Position numbers and translations under genes: made by a program. This document shows, piece by piece, positions 33,529 to 43,920 of a stretch of 64,000 nt of DNA (position 1 is the first letter of the stretch; every line of letters begins with the position of its first letter). The notes below the pieces were generated by a model. The model was not told the DNA's origin. It saw nothing but the letters and a program-made list of their open reading frames with translations, and ran no database searches. The stretch covers positions 124,001 to 188,000 of the forward strand of contig CAXHZN010000001.1 of assembly GCA_964022365.1 (NCBI GenBank), given 5' to 3'. The DNA comes from CAJXJP01 sp964022365. Lineage in GTDB: Bacteria > Patescibacteriota > Gracilibacteria > BD1-5 > UBA6164.

Positions 33529-34305
33529 TTAATATTTTTCATCTAAATATTCAATTTTTATATCAAATTTATCACGCAGATGATATGCTAAAAGTTTCAC
33601 TCAAATTTTTTCAGTTTCATAATGCCCTCAAAGCATCATAGTTTGCTCGTGTTCTTTTACTGCAATCATTTGTGCATGATTTGCTTCCCCAGTTAAAAAT
33701 ACATCATATCAAGCATTTTTAGCTTGAATAAAATCTTTTGCTGCTCCTCAAGATATTATAGCAAGAGAATTAAAATATGTTAAATTTCAAAAATTAAATA
33801 CTTTTTTCATTAATTGCATTTGTTCTGCATACGGCATCACCAAATTTGAAATATGTAATTTATTTTTAAATTTTATTCAAAATCCTATAGTTTTTCCTTT
33901 ATATTCTCAAAAGTTTTCTATTTGGTAATCTTCTTCTCTGAGACCAAAAATTCTTATAAATGCTTTTATTAAACCGATATTATTCCCTACTTCTGGATGC
34001 GCATCAAGTGGGATATGTGAAGAATAGAGTGCAATATTATTTCATAATAATTTATTCGCTCTTTTATATGCTACTCCAGTAAGAGTTTCTTCGTGTCACC
34101 AAAAAATACCATGATGTGTTAATACCAAGTCTACATTTTCTTGAATTGCCTTATCAAAAATATAAGTACTTGCATCAACTGCATATCAAATTTTTAAAAT
34201 TTCTTCATTTGAATTATCAACTTGTAAGCCATTTTTTGAACTATCTTTATATTCTTTGTTCTCTAAGTAACTATCTAAATAATTAATTAATTCTTGTTTT
34301 TTCAT
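33529..34305 (-). CDS. Nif3-like dinuclear metal-centre protein (DUF34)
   Basis: 258 residues from ATG 34305. Metal-binding motifs: VDLVLTHHGIFWG, YSSHIPLDAHPEVGNN, and DVFLTGEANHAQMIAVKEHEQTMMLGGHYETE. The family resembles GTP cyclohydrolase I type 2 and its role is unsettled. Full-length and intact. It is 8 bases downstream of the YgjP-like peptidase gene. Confidence 0.9.
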
Positions 34306-34313
34306 ATATTTTT

Positions 34314-34826
34314 TTAGGTAAATAAATCTCAATTTTTCTTTAACCAAAAATCGTGTTGTTTGTAATCTTTATCCATTTTAGAAACTTCTAACCAGAATTG
34401 TCTAGAATGGTTCATATGTTTTAAATGAGCTAATTCATGGCAAATCACATAATCAATAATTTCAGGTGGAGTTAAGATAAGACGAAAAGTAAAATTTAAA
34501 TTTCTCTGAGAAGTACAACTTCACCATCTAGTTTTTGCTGAAGTTATTTTAACGGCTTTATATTCAAAACCAAATTTTTTCGCAATTTCAGCTACTCTTT
34601 TGGGTATAAATAGTTTCGCTTGTTGTTTATACTCATCAATTTTTTCTGGATTAATGAGAGATTTTTTTTGATTTTTTAATTTATTTTCGATCCATGCTTT
34701 ATTTTTTTCTACGAATTGAATAATATATTTTTTTCATAAAAAAATTGGAGCCTTCACTATAACTTGTTGCCTTTTAACCTGCAAGGAAATTGTCTTCCTG
34801 TTTGAACGTTGAATATTTATATCCAT
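34314..34826 (-). CDS. YgjP-like metallopeptidase domain protein (M48/DUF45)
   Basis: 170 residues from ATG 34826. Signature TRWGSCTSQRNLNFTFRLIL followed by VICHELAHLKHMNHSRQFW, with the zinc-binding HExxH as HELAH and a third ligand near NHS. No signal peptide. This family is a cytosolic minigluzincin of poorly known function. Cotranscribed with the Nif3-like gene. Confidence 0.9.
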
Positions 34827-34872
34827 AAATTATTTTTTTAATATTTTTAATAGTATACAAATTTTTTGAAAT

Positions 34873-34901
34873 AAAAAAAGTCATAATATTATGACTTTTT
34901 T
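34873..34901. terminator. Hairpin terminator
   Basis: Palindrome AAGTCATAATATTATGACTT flanked by A- and T-runs, at the 3' end of the quinone reductase-like gene. Confidence 0.75.
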
Positions 34902-35476
34902 GCTAATTTTTCGACTATATTTAATAATCTATCAATTGATTCTTGAGATTTTTTATGTTTATGCATATGATCAAATAAATGAAATTTTGTTAATTTTATT
35001 CCACAGAATCCTAAAATATTCGTTCCAAAATATCATTTGAGAGAAATCATAAATGGTAAATATTTATAAATAAACCCTGGAGCGTCGCAAGTCATAAATA
35101 AAGTAGCTTTTTTTCATGTTAATAATTTTTCTACTTTTCCATTTTTACCGTAATTAAATGCAAATCCAGCTTGGAAATTTACATCAATGAAATTTTTCAT
35201 CACAGCAGGAACACTTCCCCACCAAACTGGAGCTACAAATACAAGTTCATCTGCATTTATAATTTTTTCTTGCATAGATTTTATTTTTTCATCTTTTGGC
35301 CAATCTGTTCTAATATTTTCATATTGTAAATATTCTTGTGTATTTTCAGATTTATATAAATCTAATATTTCCACTTGAGCATTTAGGCTTTTTGATACTT
35401 GAGAATATTTTTCAGCTATTTGATGTGTAAATCCTTGAGAACTAGGATTTGCAGTAATAATTAAGATTTTTTTCAT
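34889..35476 (-). CDS. NAD(P)H dehydrogenase (quinone)-like flavoprotein
   Basis: 195 residues from ATG 35476. Flavodoxin-like fold: KKILIITANPSSQGFTHQIAE (phosphate-binding loop), ADELVFVAPVWWGSVPAVMKNFIDVNF (the NQO signature WPVWWG..PA..K...D) and TLFMTCDAPGFIYKY. It should bind FMN or FAD and reduce quinones or other two-electron acceptors. A single gene. Confidence 0.85.
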
Positions 35477-35544
35477 ATATTTTTAATAAACTATAAAAAG
35501 TATAGTAACTAAATATTATAAAAATAATTATATTTTGCAAATAA

Positions 35545-35961
35545 TTATTTTATTTCGTCTAATATAATTTTTGTTGCTTCAATAACATTTTTAAATCTAT
35601 CTGCCTGTAAATGAACTCAACCAAAATAACGCGTTACGACCACTATTGTATTTGTAAACTCTGACCTTTGTAATTCTCTTAAAATACAGTTTCAAGCTCA
35701 TGTTTCACCATCGTCATTTTTTGATTCTAGCACACTTCCATTATCAAGTGTTATTCTAAAAGCGTAGGTATTATGTGTAGATTTTTGAAAATATTTATCT
35801 CTGAGTAATTCTGACATAAACTTTTTTACATCATCTTTTGATTCCACAAAACCTGCAACTGCGGTATATTTTGATTTTCTATCGACTATAATATTTTGCA
35901 TTAATTTTCTACGAAACTTTGGTTGATTTGAACCAAAATCTAGTGAAAGTTTGTTTTCCAT
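35545..35961 (-). CDS. YigZ/IMPACT-family protein
   Basis: 138 residues from ATG 35961. The family core is visible in RKSKYTAVAGFVESKDDVKKFM, NTYAFRI, ESKNDDGETGAGNCI and VVVTRYFGGVHLQADRFKNV (family: TRYFGG..LGxGGL/DR). It is shorter than E. coli YigZ (about 205) and lacks the C-terminal ferredoxin-like domain. Function unknown; related to eukaryotic IMPACT. Confidence 0.85.
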
Positions 35962-35989
35962 CTGATAATTATTTTTTATTAATTATTTT

Positions 35990-36019
35990 AAAAATAGCCC
36001 AAAATTGGGCTATTTTTTT
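35990..36019 (-). terminator. Terminator of the DUF2130 gene
   Basis: AATAGCCCAA / TTGGGCTATT hairpin with A- and T-runs. Confidence 0.8.
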
Positions 36020-37262
36020 AATCTTCATCTTCGTCGTCTCAAGCTCCCAGTTCTAATTTTTCAGAACCAGGGAGAGCTTGTCCCATGAGAGATTCTAGTT
36101 CTCCATACATTCCAGTTACGGCAAAAGTAGCTCTTTCGAGATCTTTTTCTCTTTTTTTCCAATTTTTTTCCATTGCTCTTCTTTCTGAATCTATTCCAGA
36201 TTTTAGGTTTGCAAAAACATCCACCATCATATTTATTTTACTTGAGAATTCTTGACTCGTTAAATATCCATAGAGCATTTCCATTTTTACATCTTTTCAT
36301 TGATTCGCTTTTTCAACTTTTGAAATCGCAATTAATTGATCTCTTAACAGACTACAAACCGCAATAACATATTCTGGAGAACATATCATCACATCATCGA
36401 CCATTCCAAAATTTTTCAATCATTTTGGTAAAACTGTTGAAACTAAAACGGCAATATTTCCGTTGACTTTTAGCTTATCATCTTTGAGTTTCATAATCCA
36501 AGCTTCCGTCCAAGATTTTGTATTTTTTGACTCCCAAACTATTGCTCCTGCTGGTTGCCCGATATTATTTTTTACAGTTTGAATTAAATCCGCTCATTTA
36601 ATACCGGTTGGTACATCTTCTACGTCATCGATTGGAAAAGATTGTGAAATAGCATTTTTTAAATCATCTTCTTGAATATCTCATTGGATTTGTTGAGAAC
36701 CTTGTTCTGATTTTCTTTTTAAATCATCAATTGTTTTTTTCATTTGCTCTTGTTGTTTGAGCATTTCTAATTCTTTTTTTCTATTTTCTTCTTGAACTTT
36801 TTCCATTCTTAAATCCATTTCTTTTTGAGAAGATTCTCTCATTTTTTCTTCGAGCATTTTTTCGATATTTTTTCTTTCTTCGAACATTTTTTTCTCCATT
36901 TCAAGTTCGAAATTTTTTTCTTTATCTTCTAATTCTCTTTGTTTTTTTATAAAATCAAGTTCTTTTTTTCTTGATTCTTCTCTATCTTTTTGTGCTTTTT
37001 GCAATTGTTCTTGCATATCTTTCATTTCTAGTTCAAGTTCTTTTTTTGCTTCTCATGCTTTTTTCTCAGCATATTCTTGGGCTTTTTTTCTCATTTCAAT
37101 GGTTTTTTCTTCCATTTCTTTTTCAAAATTTTCTTTTTGTTTTTCTTGTTGTTCTCTCAACTTTCTTTCTTGATCTTTCATAAGTTGAGAATATTTTTCG
37201 TCTGCCAATTTATCAAGATCGATTGACGTACTACAATTTGGACAAATAATTGATTGAGACAT
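36018..37262 (-). CDS. DUF2130 protein with long coiled coil
   Basis: 414 residues from ATG 37262. N-terminal zinc-ribbon-like SIICPNCSTSIDLDKL (one CxxC), then a charged coiled coil from about residue 25 to 210. The DUF2130 domain follows: DVPTGIKGADLIQTV, then GAIVWESKNTKSWTEAWIMKLKDD, an arrangement like PD-(D/E)XK nucleases (E-S-K). The C-terminus is acidic (GAGDDEDED). Function is not established; a nuclease role is only suggested by the motif. Confidence 0.8.
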
Positions 37263-37331
37263 AAATTTATTTTAGTAAATATTTTTATTAATGATATTTT
37301 TTTTCGATTAAATTGCAATTATAATAACAAT

Positions 37332-37955
37332 TTATTTTATATTGATTACATTATTTTTATCTTCTGCCCATTTTCATGGATTATCAATAATATATTGCCT
37401 CGTTTTATTTAACTGGTCATGGTTTTTTATAATTACATCAAAAAATGCTTTTTGCCATCCAAAATTAAAATCTCCCATTTCATCACGGATTTGTTTGGTT
37501 ATGGTTCATTTTAATCAACGAATTACACGTGACAACGTAGGGAACGATTGCATCGTTCCGTTATTTTCTCATGGCCTTATATTTTTTCATGGTATGATGC
37601 TTTCTGGTGTTATATCTTTCGGTGCGATGCTTTCTGGTTCGATGCATTTCGGTTCGATATCTTTCGGTGCGATGCAATCGCACCCTACGTGTTTGTTTTT
37701 TATAATTATGATTAAATGTAAATGATTTGGCATTATTACAAAATCATCTATTTTTATTTCTTGACGCAATTGAGGTGTTTTGAAAATTTCATTTTTCACA
37801 ATTTTTCCATAACCATTCAAGATCATTTTTGTATCAACAATTTCACCAAAAAATTCTTCCCTATTTTTCGTACAAATAGTTACGAAATAATATCAGTCTC
37901 TTGAATAATCATAGCCATTTAATCGTAATTTTTTGCGTTGTGGTCAATCGTACAT
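37332..37955 (-). CDS. REP-associated tyrosine transposase (RAYT, IS200-like Y1 family) with an internal repeat insertion
   Basis: 207 residues from ATG 37955, with AAGGAGGAA just upstream as ribosome-binding site. It has YYFVTICTKNREEFFGEI, the HUH motif in DFVIMPNHLHLIIII, and the C-terminal Tyr region LNKTRQYIIDNPGKWAEDK. Between these, codons for about 50 residues (rich in IAPKDIEPKC-type repeats) come from a GC-rich repeat at 37535-37690, in frame. RAYTs act on REP palindromes; similar palindromes lie here and upstream at 37994-38104. UGA codons are read as Gly. It looks intact. Confidence 0.88.
37535..37690. repeat. REP-like repeat, copy inside the RAYT gene
   Basis: Begins CGTAGGGAACGATTGCATCG, ends in GGTGCGATGCAATCGCACC; short tandem motifs TTTCGGTGCGATGC-type in the middle. 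It matches the copy at 37994-38104 at both ends and is translated without frameshift. Confidence 0.8.
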
Positions 37956-37993
37956 TTCCTCCTTTTTTAAAAAATATTTTTTTGATTAAATTT

Positions 37994-38104
37994 TGTAGGG
38001 AACGATTGCATCGTTCCATTATTTTCTCACGGCCTTATATGTTTTCATGGTATGATATATTTTGGTGTTATTCATTTCGGTGCAATCCAATCGCACCCTA
38101 CGTT
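37994..38104. repeat. REP-like repeat, copy upstream of the RAYT gene
   Basis: GTAGGGAACGATTGCATCGT ... CAATCGCACCCTACG: two palindromic ends separated by about 70 bases. The stop codon of the AlkD-like gene lies in its far end. Confidence 0.8.
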
Positions 38105-39225
38105 GATTTAAATTCAAACTCTTTTTTTCAAAAATTTTCTCCATTTATAAATATTTCTACAAAATGTTTTCAAGAATATAATTTTTTTGTTGTCATATTT
38201 TTTAGAGAATGTTTTTTTGAAATAATAATTTTTTCTCATTTTGAAATATTTTTTTTCGAAATATGAAATATTTTTTCACGTAATTTTCCATTCGACATTA
38301 CAAAATATATTTTATAATTTATGAGTAACTTTTGGGAAATATTTGAAGTGAGTTCAAATCAAAACTCTAGATATTCTCATATATTTACTTGCAGTTCTGA
38401 AATACGAAAATCATTTATTTTTATAGCAGGTTGATAATATCATAATAATTCTAAAGCTTTGGGATTTCATGATTTTATTTCACTTCTGAGAGAATGTGTA
38501 ATCAAAAATAACATATTTTTTTGACTTTGTTTTTCAGATTTTTTCCACTCTAAAAGTTTAGAAATCACTGCATTTGCATCTAATTTTGTAATATCATTGA
38601 GATTATTAGCCACACTACGAAGTACATATTGTGTTTGATCTGCAAATAAATTATCTAAAATTTTAAAAGTATTTTTGACTCAAATATCCACTTTTCATCC
38701 CCATGGAAGATTCGGACGAATTGCTTCACTTGAGAATCTTCTCACATGATAATTATCATTCTTTGACCATTTCTGAGCAAATTTCAATGTTTCTTGAGGA
38801 AACTTTTTTAGAAAATCACGAAGCGCAAATTCCATTGAAAATCTTTTTGTAATTATTTCCAAATTTTGTAGTGAAAAATTTAAATATTTTTCTTCACATC
38901 AATATTGAGAAATAAATTCGCCATAAGGAGCAAAAATAAAATCTCAAAAATCTCCATCACTTTTTGTTGAATCGAGTTCTGCTGGTAAACTTTTTAATAA
39001 AATATTTACAGCAGAAACATAGTCCTGGGGTAAATATTTATACAACATATCTCTAATATGCAATATTCTTTGTTTGAGTTCTAGTTGAGGAAATTTAACA
39101 AAAGTCTCATGAATAAAATTTTCACTTTGAAATTCTCAGTATACATTTTTTATAATACGAGCTAAATATATTATTTTCTCGTGATTAAATAAAACATCTT
39201 TTAAAATTAATTTTTCTTTTGGCAT
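38098..39225 (-). CDS. DNA alkylation repair protein (AlkD-like HEAT-repeat glycosylase family)
   Basis: 375 residues from ATG 39225. HEAT-like repeats run through residues 20-260, including FALRDFLKKFPQETLKFAQKW and VRRFSSEAIRPNLPWG, typical of the AlkD/AlkC type. The C-terminal tail (VMSNGKLREKIFHISKK, then KKHSLKNMTTKKLYSGKHF) is a beta domain seen in long members of the family. It ends FEFKST at a TAG formed inside the REP-like repeat, so the extreme C-terminus may have been altered by it. UGA is used about 10 times. Confidence 0.85.
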
Positions 39226-39359
39226 ATTAAAAATGTTTAAAATAAATATATACGAAATATATACTTTTAATTATATAAATTTAAATTTTTTTACAAGAGA
39301 ATTTTGAAAAATATCAAAAAATCCGATATAATAGAGATAATACACTTAAATGGTTTTTT

Positions 39360-40439
39360 ATGGCTACATTTTTAATTACAGATTCAGATAATGATATTGA
39401 TAATAAAAATTTTAAATATTTATTATGATTTCAACCTAGTTTATGAGGAATTTTACTCAGAAAAAATAGAGTTGAAATATTTTTAGATTCTCGTTATTTT
39501 GCCAAAACAAATACATTAAATGAAAAATATATTTGCGAAAAGACATGAAAAGAAGAAATAAAATTTCATCAAATATCATGACCCTTAGTCGATGCTATGT
39601 TGCTAGCGAGTGCAGATACTTCAAATATCAAAGTGGAAGAAAATTTAACACTCAAATATTATAATGACATAAATTCTAAATCAGATTTATGAACAGGAGA
39701 AAAAAAGAAAAAAATTGAAATTATAGAAAATTATTTTGAAGAAGATAGGATTGTAAAAAATAGTAATGAAATAAAAAAAATAAAAAATGCTGTAGAAATA
39801 ATTGATAAAGTCTGTTTATTTTTACAATATTTAGTAGATACAAACGAAATTAAGTGAAAAACTGAAGATAATGTGAGAAAAATTATTCTCAATAAAATAT
39901 TAGAATTTTGATGAGAATGTGAAAGTTTTTCCCCAATCGTAGCCTTTGGTGAAAACTCAGCTATTGCCCATCATTCTCCTTGAGAAACCATTGTAGACAA
40001 TTGACCACTATTAGTAGACATGTGAGCTCAAATAAATTGATATTGTAGCGATTTTACGAGAACATTTTGGGTCTGAGAAAAAACACAGGATTATGAAGAA
40101 TTTAAAAAAGTCTATAAATCAGTAAAAAAAGCCCATATTAAAGCAATTTTATGAGCCAGAGTTTGAATGCAAGCAAGTCAAATAGATTTATTCGCGCGCA
40201 GATCAATCGAAAAAGATGGATATGGAGAATATTTTTCTCACTCTACCGGTCATGGAATCTGACTTCATGTTCACGAAAGACCATGGATAAATAGAATGTC
40301 CGATGAAATAATTCAACCAAATATGATTTTCACTATTGAGCCTTGAATTTATATTCCATGAAAATTTTGAGTCAGAATAGAAAATATAGTAGTTTCAAAA
40401 GAAGAACGTGTTAAAATTTTAAGTAAAATAAATTATTAA
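39360..40439 (+). CDS. Xaa-Pro aminopeptidase-like M24 metallopeptidase
   Basis: 359 residues from ATG 39360. The C-terminal pita-bread domain has FSPIVAFGENSAIAHHSPG, LLVDMGAQINGYCSDFTRTF (metal ligands Asp), HSTGHGIGLHVHERPWI (His), and MIFTIEPGIYIPGKFGVRIENIV (Glu). All five metal ligands are present. The N-terminal creatinase-like domain is short. It removes N-terminal residues next to proline, in the cytosol. Many glycines are UGA. Confidence 0.93.
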
Positions 40440-40465
40440 AAAAAGAAGCATTTTGCTTCTTTTTT
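40438..40465. terminator. Bidirectional terminator
   Basis: AAAAGAAGCA / TGCTTCTTTT hairpin with A- and T-runs. Confidence 0.8.
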
Positions 40466-40757
40466 AATCCAAAAAATATTTTTTTTCAACAATATTATTC
40501 TCTATTTTTATCCCATCTGAGTGTAATTTCTCTATTTTTTCTTCCACTCAACGATCAGTATTATAGCCAGAAATTTTTCCTGAAGATGCTAATACTTTAT
40601 AACAAGGATATTTTATCGGATCTTTGTTATATTTCATAACTGCTGCTATTTTTCGTGGATGAACTCCAAACTTTTCTCATAAAAATTTATAACTTACCAC
40701 TTTTGTTTTTGGTATAGTTTGTAGATATTCTAAAATTTTTTTATCAATTTCTCTCAT
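40464..40757 (-). CDS. MGMT-like DNA alkyltransferase / alkyltransferase-like protein
   Basis: 97 residues from ATG 40757. It covers only the DNA-binding and active-site domain: KTKVVSYKFLGEKFG, IAAVMKYNKDPIKYPCYKVLASSGKISGY. The acceptor Cys is retained in PCYKV (usual PCHRV); the His is replaced by Tyr. The protein could be a minimal methyltransferase or an ATL that retains Cys. Confidence 0.8.
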
Positions 40758-40823
40758 AATTTATATTTATATATTCATCTATCAACTCAGAAAATAATAT
40801 TATTTTCTTCAACTTTCACAAAT

Positions 40824-40851
40824 AAAAAATTCTGAATTTTCAGAATTTTTT
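40824..40851 (-). terminator. Hairpin terminator
   Basis: AAAATTCTGA / TCAGAATTTT hairpin with A- and T-runs after the zinc-ribbon membrane protein gene. Confidence 0.65.
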
Positions 40852-41161
40852 ATTTTTTTACTTTATATTTATAATTTTTAATAATATAATGAAGGCCTAA
40901 AAAATGAAATACAATCACAGTTCACATCGCAACAAACGCGTTGAGATATCATGCAGCCACAAGTATGATGAGCGCAGCTGGAAAGCCGAGCCAGACAAAA
41001 CATCATAATAATCTCTGAGTAAACGTTTTTGATTTCCATTTCACCTTTAATTTTGCGTGACATTTTTTGCAAGTGTATTTTCTTTTTTTCAAATTAATGT
41101 TTTTGTATACTTTCCAATACGAAATTTTCTTTTTGCAATTCGGGCATTTTAGTAAACTCAT
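40850..41161 (-). CDS. Zinc-ribbon membrane protein
   Basis: 103 residues from ATG 41161. N-terminal zinc ribbon LKCPNCKKKISYW ... YTCKKCHAKLKV (two CxxC pairs), then two hydrophobic segments (FVWLGFPAALIILVAAGYL and AFVAMGTVIVFHFLGLHYI). This layout is common in CXXC-20-CXXC type small membrane proteins. Read through three UGA codons. Function unknown. Confidence 0.75.
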
Positions 41162-41251
41162 AATTTTAATTTTAAATAATACTTTCCAAAAATATCTTTT
41201 TTCATACAATATTTTTATAATTATATCATATCTGATAAAAATAAGAAAAAA

Positions 41252-42289
41252 ATGGACTTTTCAAACTTTCCCTATCAAAAAATACTTGATTGGTATGAAA
41301 TAAACTGACGTCATGATTTGCCTTGGAGAAAAGATCAAGATCCGTATTTTGTATGGATTTCTGAAATATTTCTTCAACAAACTCAGGTATCACGCGTGAT
41401 TCCTTATTTTGAAAAAGTGATACGTGATTTTCCTTGTGTTGAGGATTTTGCAAAACTCAGTTATGAAGAATTTTTTCCATATTATGAATGACTCTGATAT
41501 TATTCTCGTGCGAGAAATATGCTCAAAACAGCTCAAATAATTTCAGAAGAATATAATGGAATATTTCCAAATAATTATAAAGAACTACTAAATTTACCTG
41601 GAATTTGACCATATACAGCTCAAGCAATATTGTCTTTCTGACATAACCAAAATATTCTTGCGTTTGATACAAATATAGAAAAAATATTTGCTCGTTATTA
41701 TTTTGGAACACGTTTTTACAAACTTTCTCCTGTTGAAAAAAAAGAAATTCAATCGTCTTTTGAAAACAAATACCCCCATCCCCCTACGGGTACTTCCCCC
41801 TCACAAGAGGAAGACTCTATGTGAAGGACTATAAATGCTGCGATGATGGATTTTGCTTCAAATATAGATATTAACGATAAAATAAATATTTCTTGGGAAA
41901 ATTATCCTTTGAAAACATCTAAATTTTATAAAGAAAAATGAGTTTGAGAATTAAAAGTAGACAAAGTTAGACACAAAGTAGACAAGAAAAATGCTGAAAC
42001 AATTGTATTTTTACACGAGGATCATAAAGAATATTATTCTTCAAATCCGGATATTTTAGAACCATTTATTTTATGAAAATCTCAAGAAGACCACAGGCAC
42101 TTTATAAAAGATTATTTTAAAAATAATTTTGATTTATCCCTCTCTGTTCGTCCTGCCTATAAAAAAGTTTCTCTCCCAAAATGAGATTATTATTTGTATC
42201 ATGCGCAAATCCAAACCGGAGAAAATAATTTTTGAATATTTTCAAAAAAAGAAAAAAAATCTTGGGAAGATAATTTTTTAGAAAATTAA
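41252..42289 (+). CDS. mutY: A/G-specific adenine glycosylase MutY (no Fe-S cluster) with in-frame repeat insertion
   Basis: 345 residues from ATG 41252. N-terminus GRHDLPWRKDQDPYFVWISEI, QQTQVSRVIPYFEKV, helix-hairpin-helix LPGIGPYTAQAILSF and the catalytic Asp segment AFDTNIEKIFARYYFG. The four Cys of the usual Fe-S loop are absent. A palindromic repeat (41771-41815) inserts a Pro/Ser/Glu-rich stretch before NAAMMDFAS. A divergent C-terminal region follows, perhaps a reduced NUDIX-like recognition domain. It removes A opposite 8-oxoG. Confidence 0.9.
41771..41815. repeat. GC-rich palindromic element inside mutY
   Basis: TACCCCCATCCCCCTACGGG...CTTCCCCCTCACAAGAGGAAG. Same family as 47003-47046. 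Length is a multiple of three and the host frame continues. Confidence 0.8.
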
Positions 42290-42312
42290 AAAATCGCTTA
42301 CGCGATTTTTTT
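42289..42312. terminator. Bidirectional terminator
   Basis: AAAAATCGC / GCGATTTTT hairpin shared by mutY and the MFS gene. Confidence 0.8.
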
Positions 42313-43488
42313 CTTTTTCTCTCAAATATTTCAGTAATACAAACTCGCTATAAATAATGCAATAATCATAGCATAAAATACTACTTCAAATATTCCTGAA
42401 TCTAAATCTCAGAAGAAATATAACATTGCTAAAGCTCCTATTCTCCCTGCCATTAAAAATATTTCTACAATCAGCTGATTTTCGCTCACATGGTCTTTAT
42501 AATCTGGAAGTTCGTGTGCAAGATTAAGCATAATTGTACGCATAGGAACACTATAAATCATGAATAAAAATGAAAGTATAGCAAAAAATATATAAATATA
42601 TTCTGGCCAAATGAGCATAGAAATCATACAAATAATATATCCTAATCAGCTCAAAATAATACAATATTTATAGTTTTTATAAGATACATATTTTCAAATA
42701 ATATATGTTGCCAAAACACTCAAAATAGACAAAACTGAAACCAATCAACCAACTAAATACTCTACTTGCACTTGGGTATAAACGATCATTGGCAGAAGTG
42801 TTTCAAGCAATATATTTGAAAAAGCAAAACCTGTTAAACCGTAACAAATATACGCAAATAATATTTTTTTATTTTTTATAACATTTCCAAAAGTTTCAAA
42901 AAATTTATAAGAAACATACTCTCTTTTTTCGACTTCTATATTTCCAAAAAAAGCTGAGAGAAAAAACATCATTGAACCGAGTAAAAATGCTGTTTGATAT
43001 CAGAACCCATGATAATTTATTGATATAATTCATCAAATAATTACAGGAGTGATTATTCATCAAATTGTTCCAAAAGAAGCTCGTAGTCATGAATAATATC
43101 ACCTATTTTCATAAGTGGTCATCTCAAAATAATTGGTATTAAATGTTACCCAATACATAGCATTAGTAAATCATAAAACACTTCACACTACATAAATATA
43201 TTTTAAAATATCTTGAGGAAAAATACTCATCAACAGAAATACACTTGCAAAAATAAAGAGTCATACATACAATATTTCTCTTCTAAAATAATTTTTTGCA
43301 ATTTTTGAAAGTCCGATAAATCATAATAAATGAAATACCATGTAACAGAGATTAAATATAATAAGTGCTTGAAAGTCTTGTAAATTTTTCCAAACAAAAA
43401 TATTTAAGAAAATAAAAAAAGCCGTAGTTCATGACTTTTTTAGAGCATTTGATATAACCAGTTTAAGAACCTGAGGATTTTTATTCAT
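42298..43488 (-). CDS. MFS transporter
   Basis: 396 residues from ATG 43488 with about 12 hydrophobic spans. Features of the major facilitator superfamily are a central hydrophilic loop (EVEKREYVSYKFFETFGNV) and paired six-span halves. The substrate cannot be deduced. UGA supplies Gly within many spans (for example GTIGGIITPVIIGGIISI). A single-gene unit. Confidence 0.8.
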
Positions 43489-43524
43489 ATTTATACATTT
43501 AGGATTTCGAATTATTATATATAA

Positions 43525-43785
43525 TTACACATAAATTCAAAAAATAAAAAAGCCAAGCGAAATGCTTGGTTTTTTGTTTTTAGCTCAAGTAGTATAGCCG
43601 AGATATTTCGCTACATCAGGAAAACACATTCCTGACAAATCAGAAATTTCTTGTTTATTTTGTGTATACCAAGTTGTAGGATTTGACCCTTGCTTGATTT
43701 TCACCTTACCTAAGCCAAAATTATATTCGATATACGATGAACCTGAATATAAAAAATTCCCGCTTCCTATTCTTGCTTGTGCCAT
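43525..43785 (-). CDS. Small protein, unknown function; end uncertain (UGA)
   Basis: Starts at ATG 43785 after a strong ribosome-binding site (AGGAGGGGA). The first 66 residues (MAQARIGSGNFLYSGSSYIE onward) contain no UGA and end LGYTT. Read with UGA as Gly, the frame continues through the terminator at 43546 and stops at 43525, giving 86 residues. Read with standard code, it stops right before the terminator (at 43585). The second is more natural, so this may be a recent arrival still using UGA as stop. Family not recognised. Confidence 0.6.
43546..43576 (-). terminator. Terminator overlapping the UGA-extended end of 43525-43785
   Basis: AAAAGCCAAGC / GCTTGG TTTTT hairpin with A-run upstream on plus. 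Confidence 0.75.
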
Positions 43786-43920
43786 AATTTCCCCTCCTAT
43801 TTTATAAAAAACTTATGACATAATAATAATATCATAAAATATTTTTTTTGAGAAATATTTTGACATTAGCTGAGAAAAAATTATTATTTTCTTACGTCAA
43901 AATTTTGCTGGAGCAAAACA

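Noticed and set aside
37901..38266. Plus-strand open frame of about 120 codons over the RAYT region
   Set aside because: Antisense to the RAYT N-terminus, the repeat and the AlkD-like gene; no ribosome-binding site and no family resemblance.
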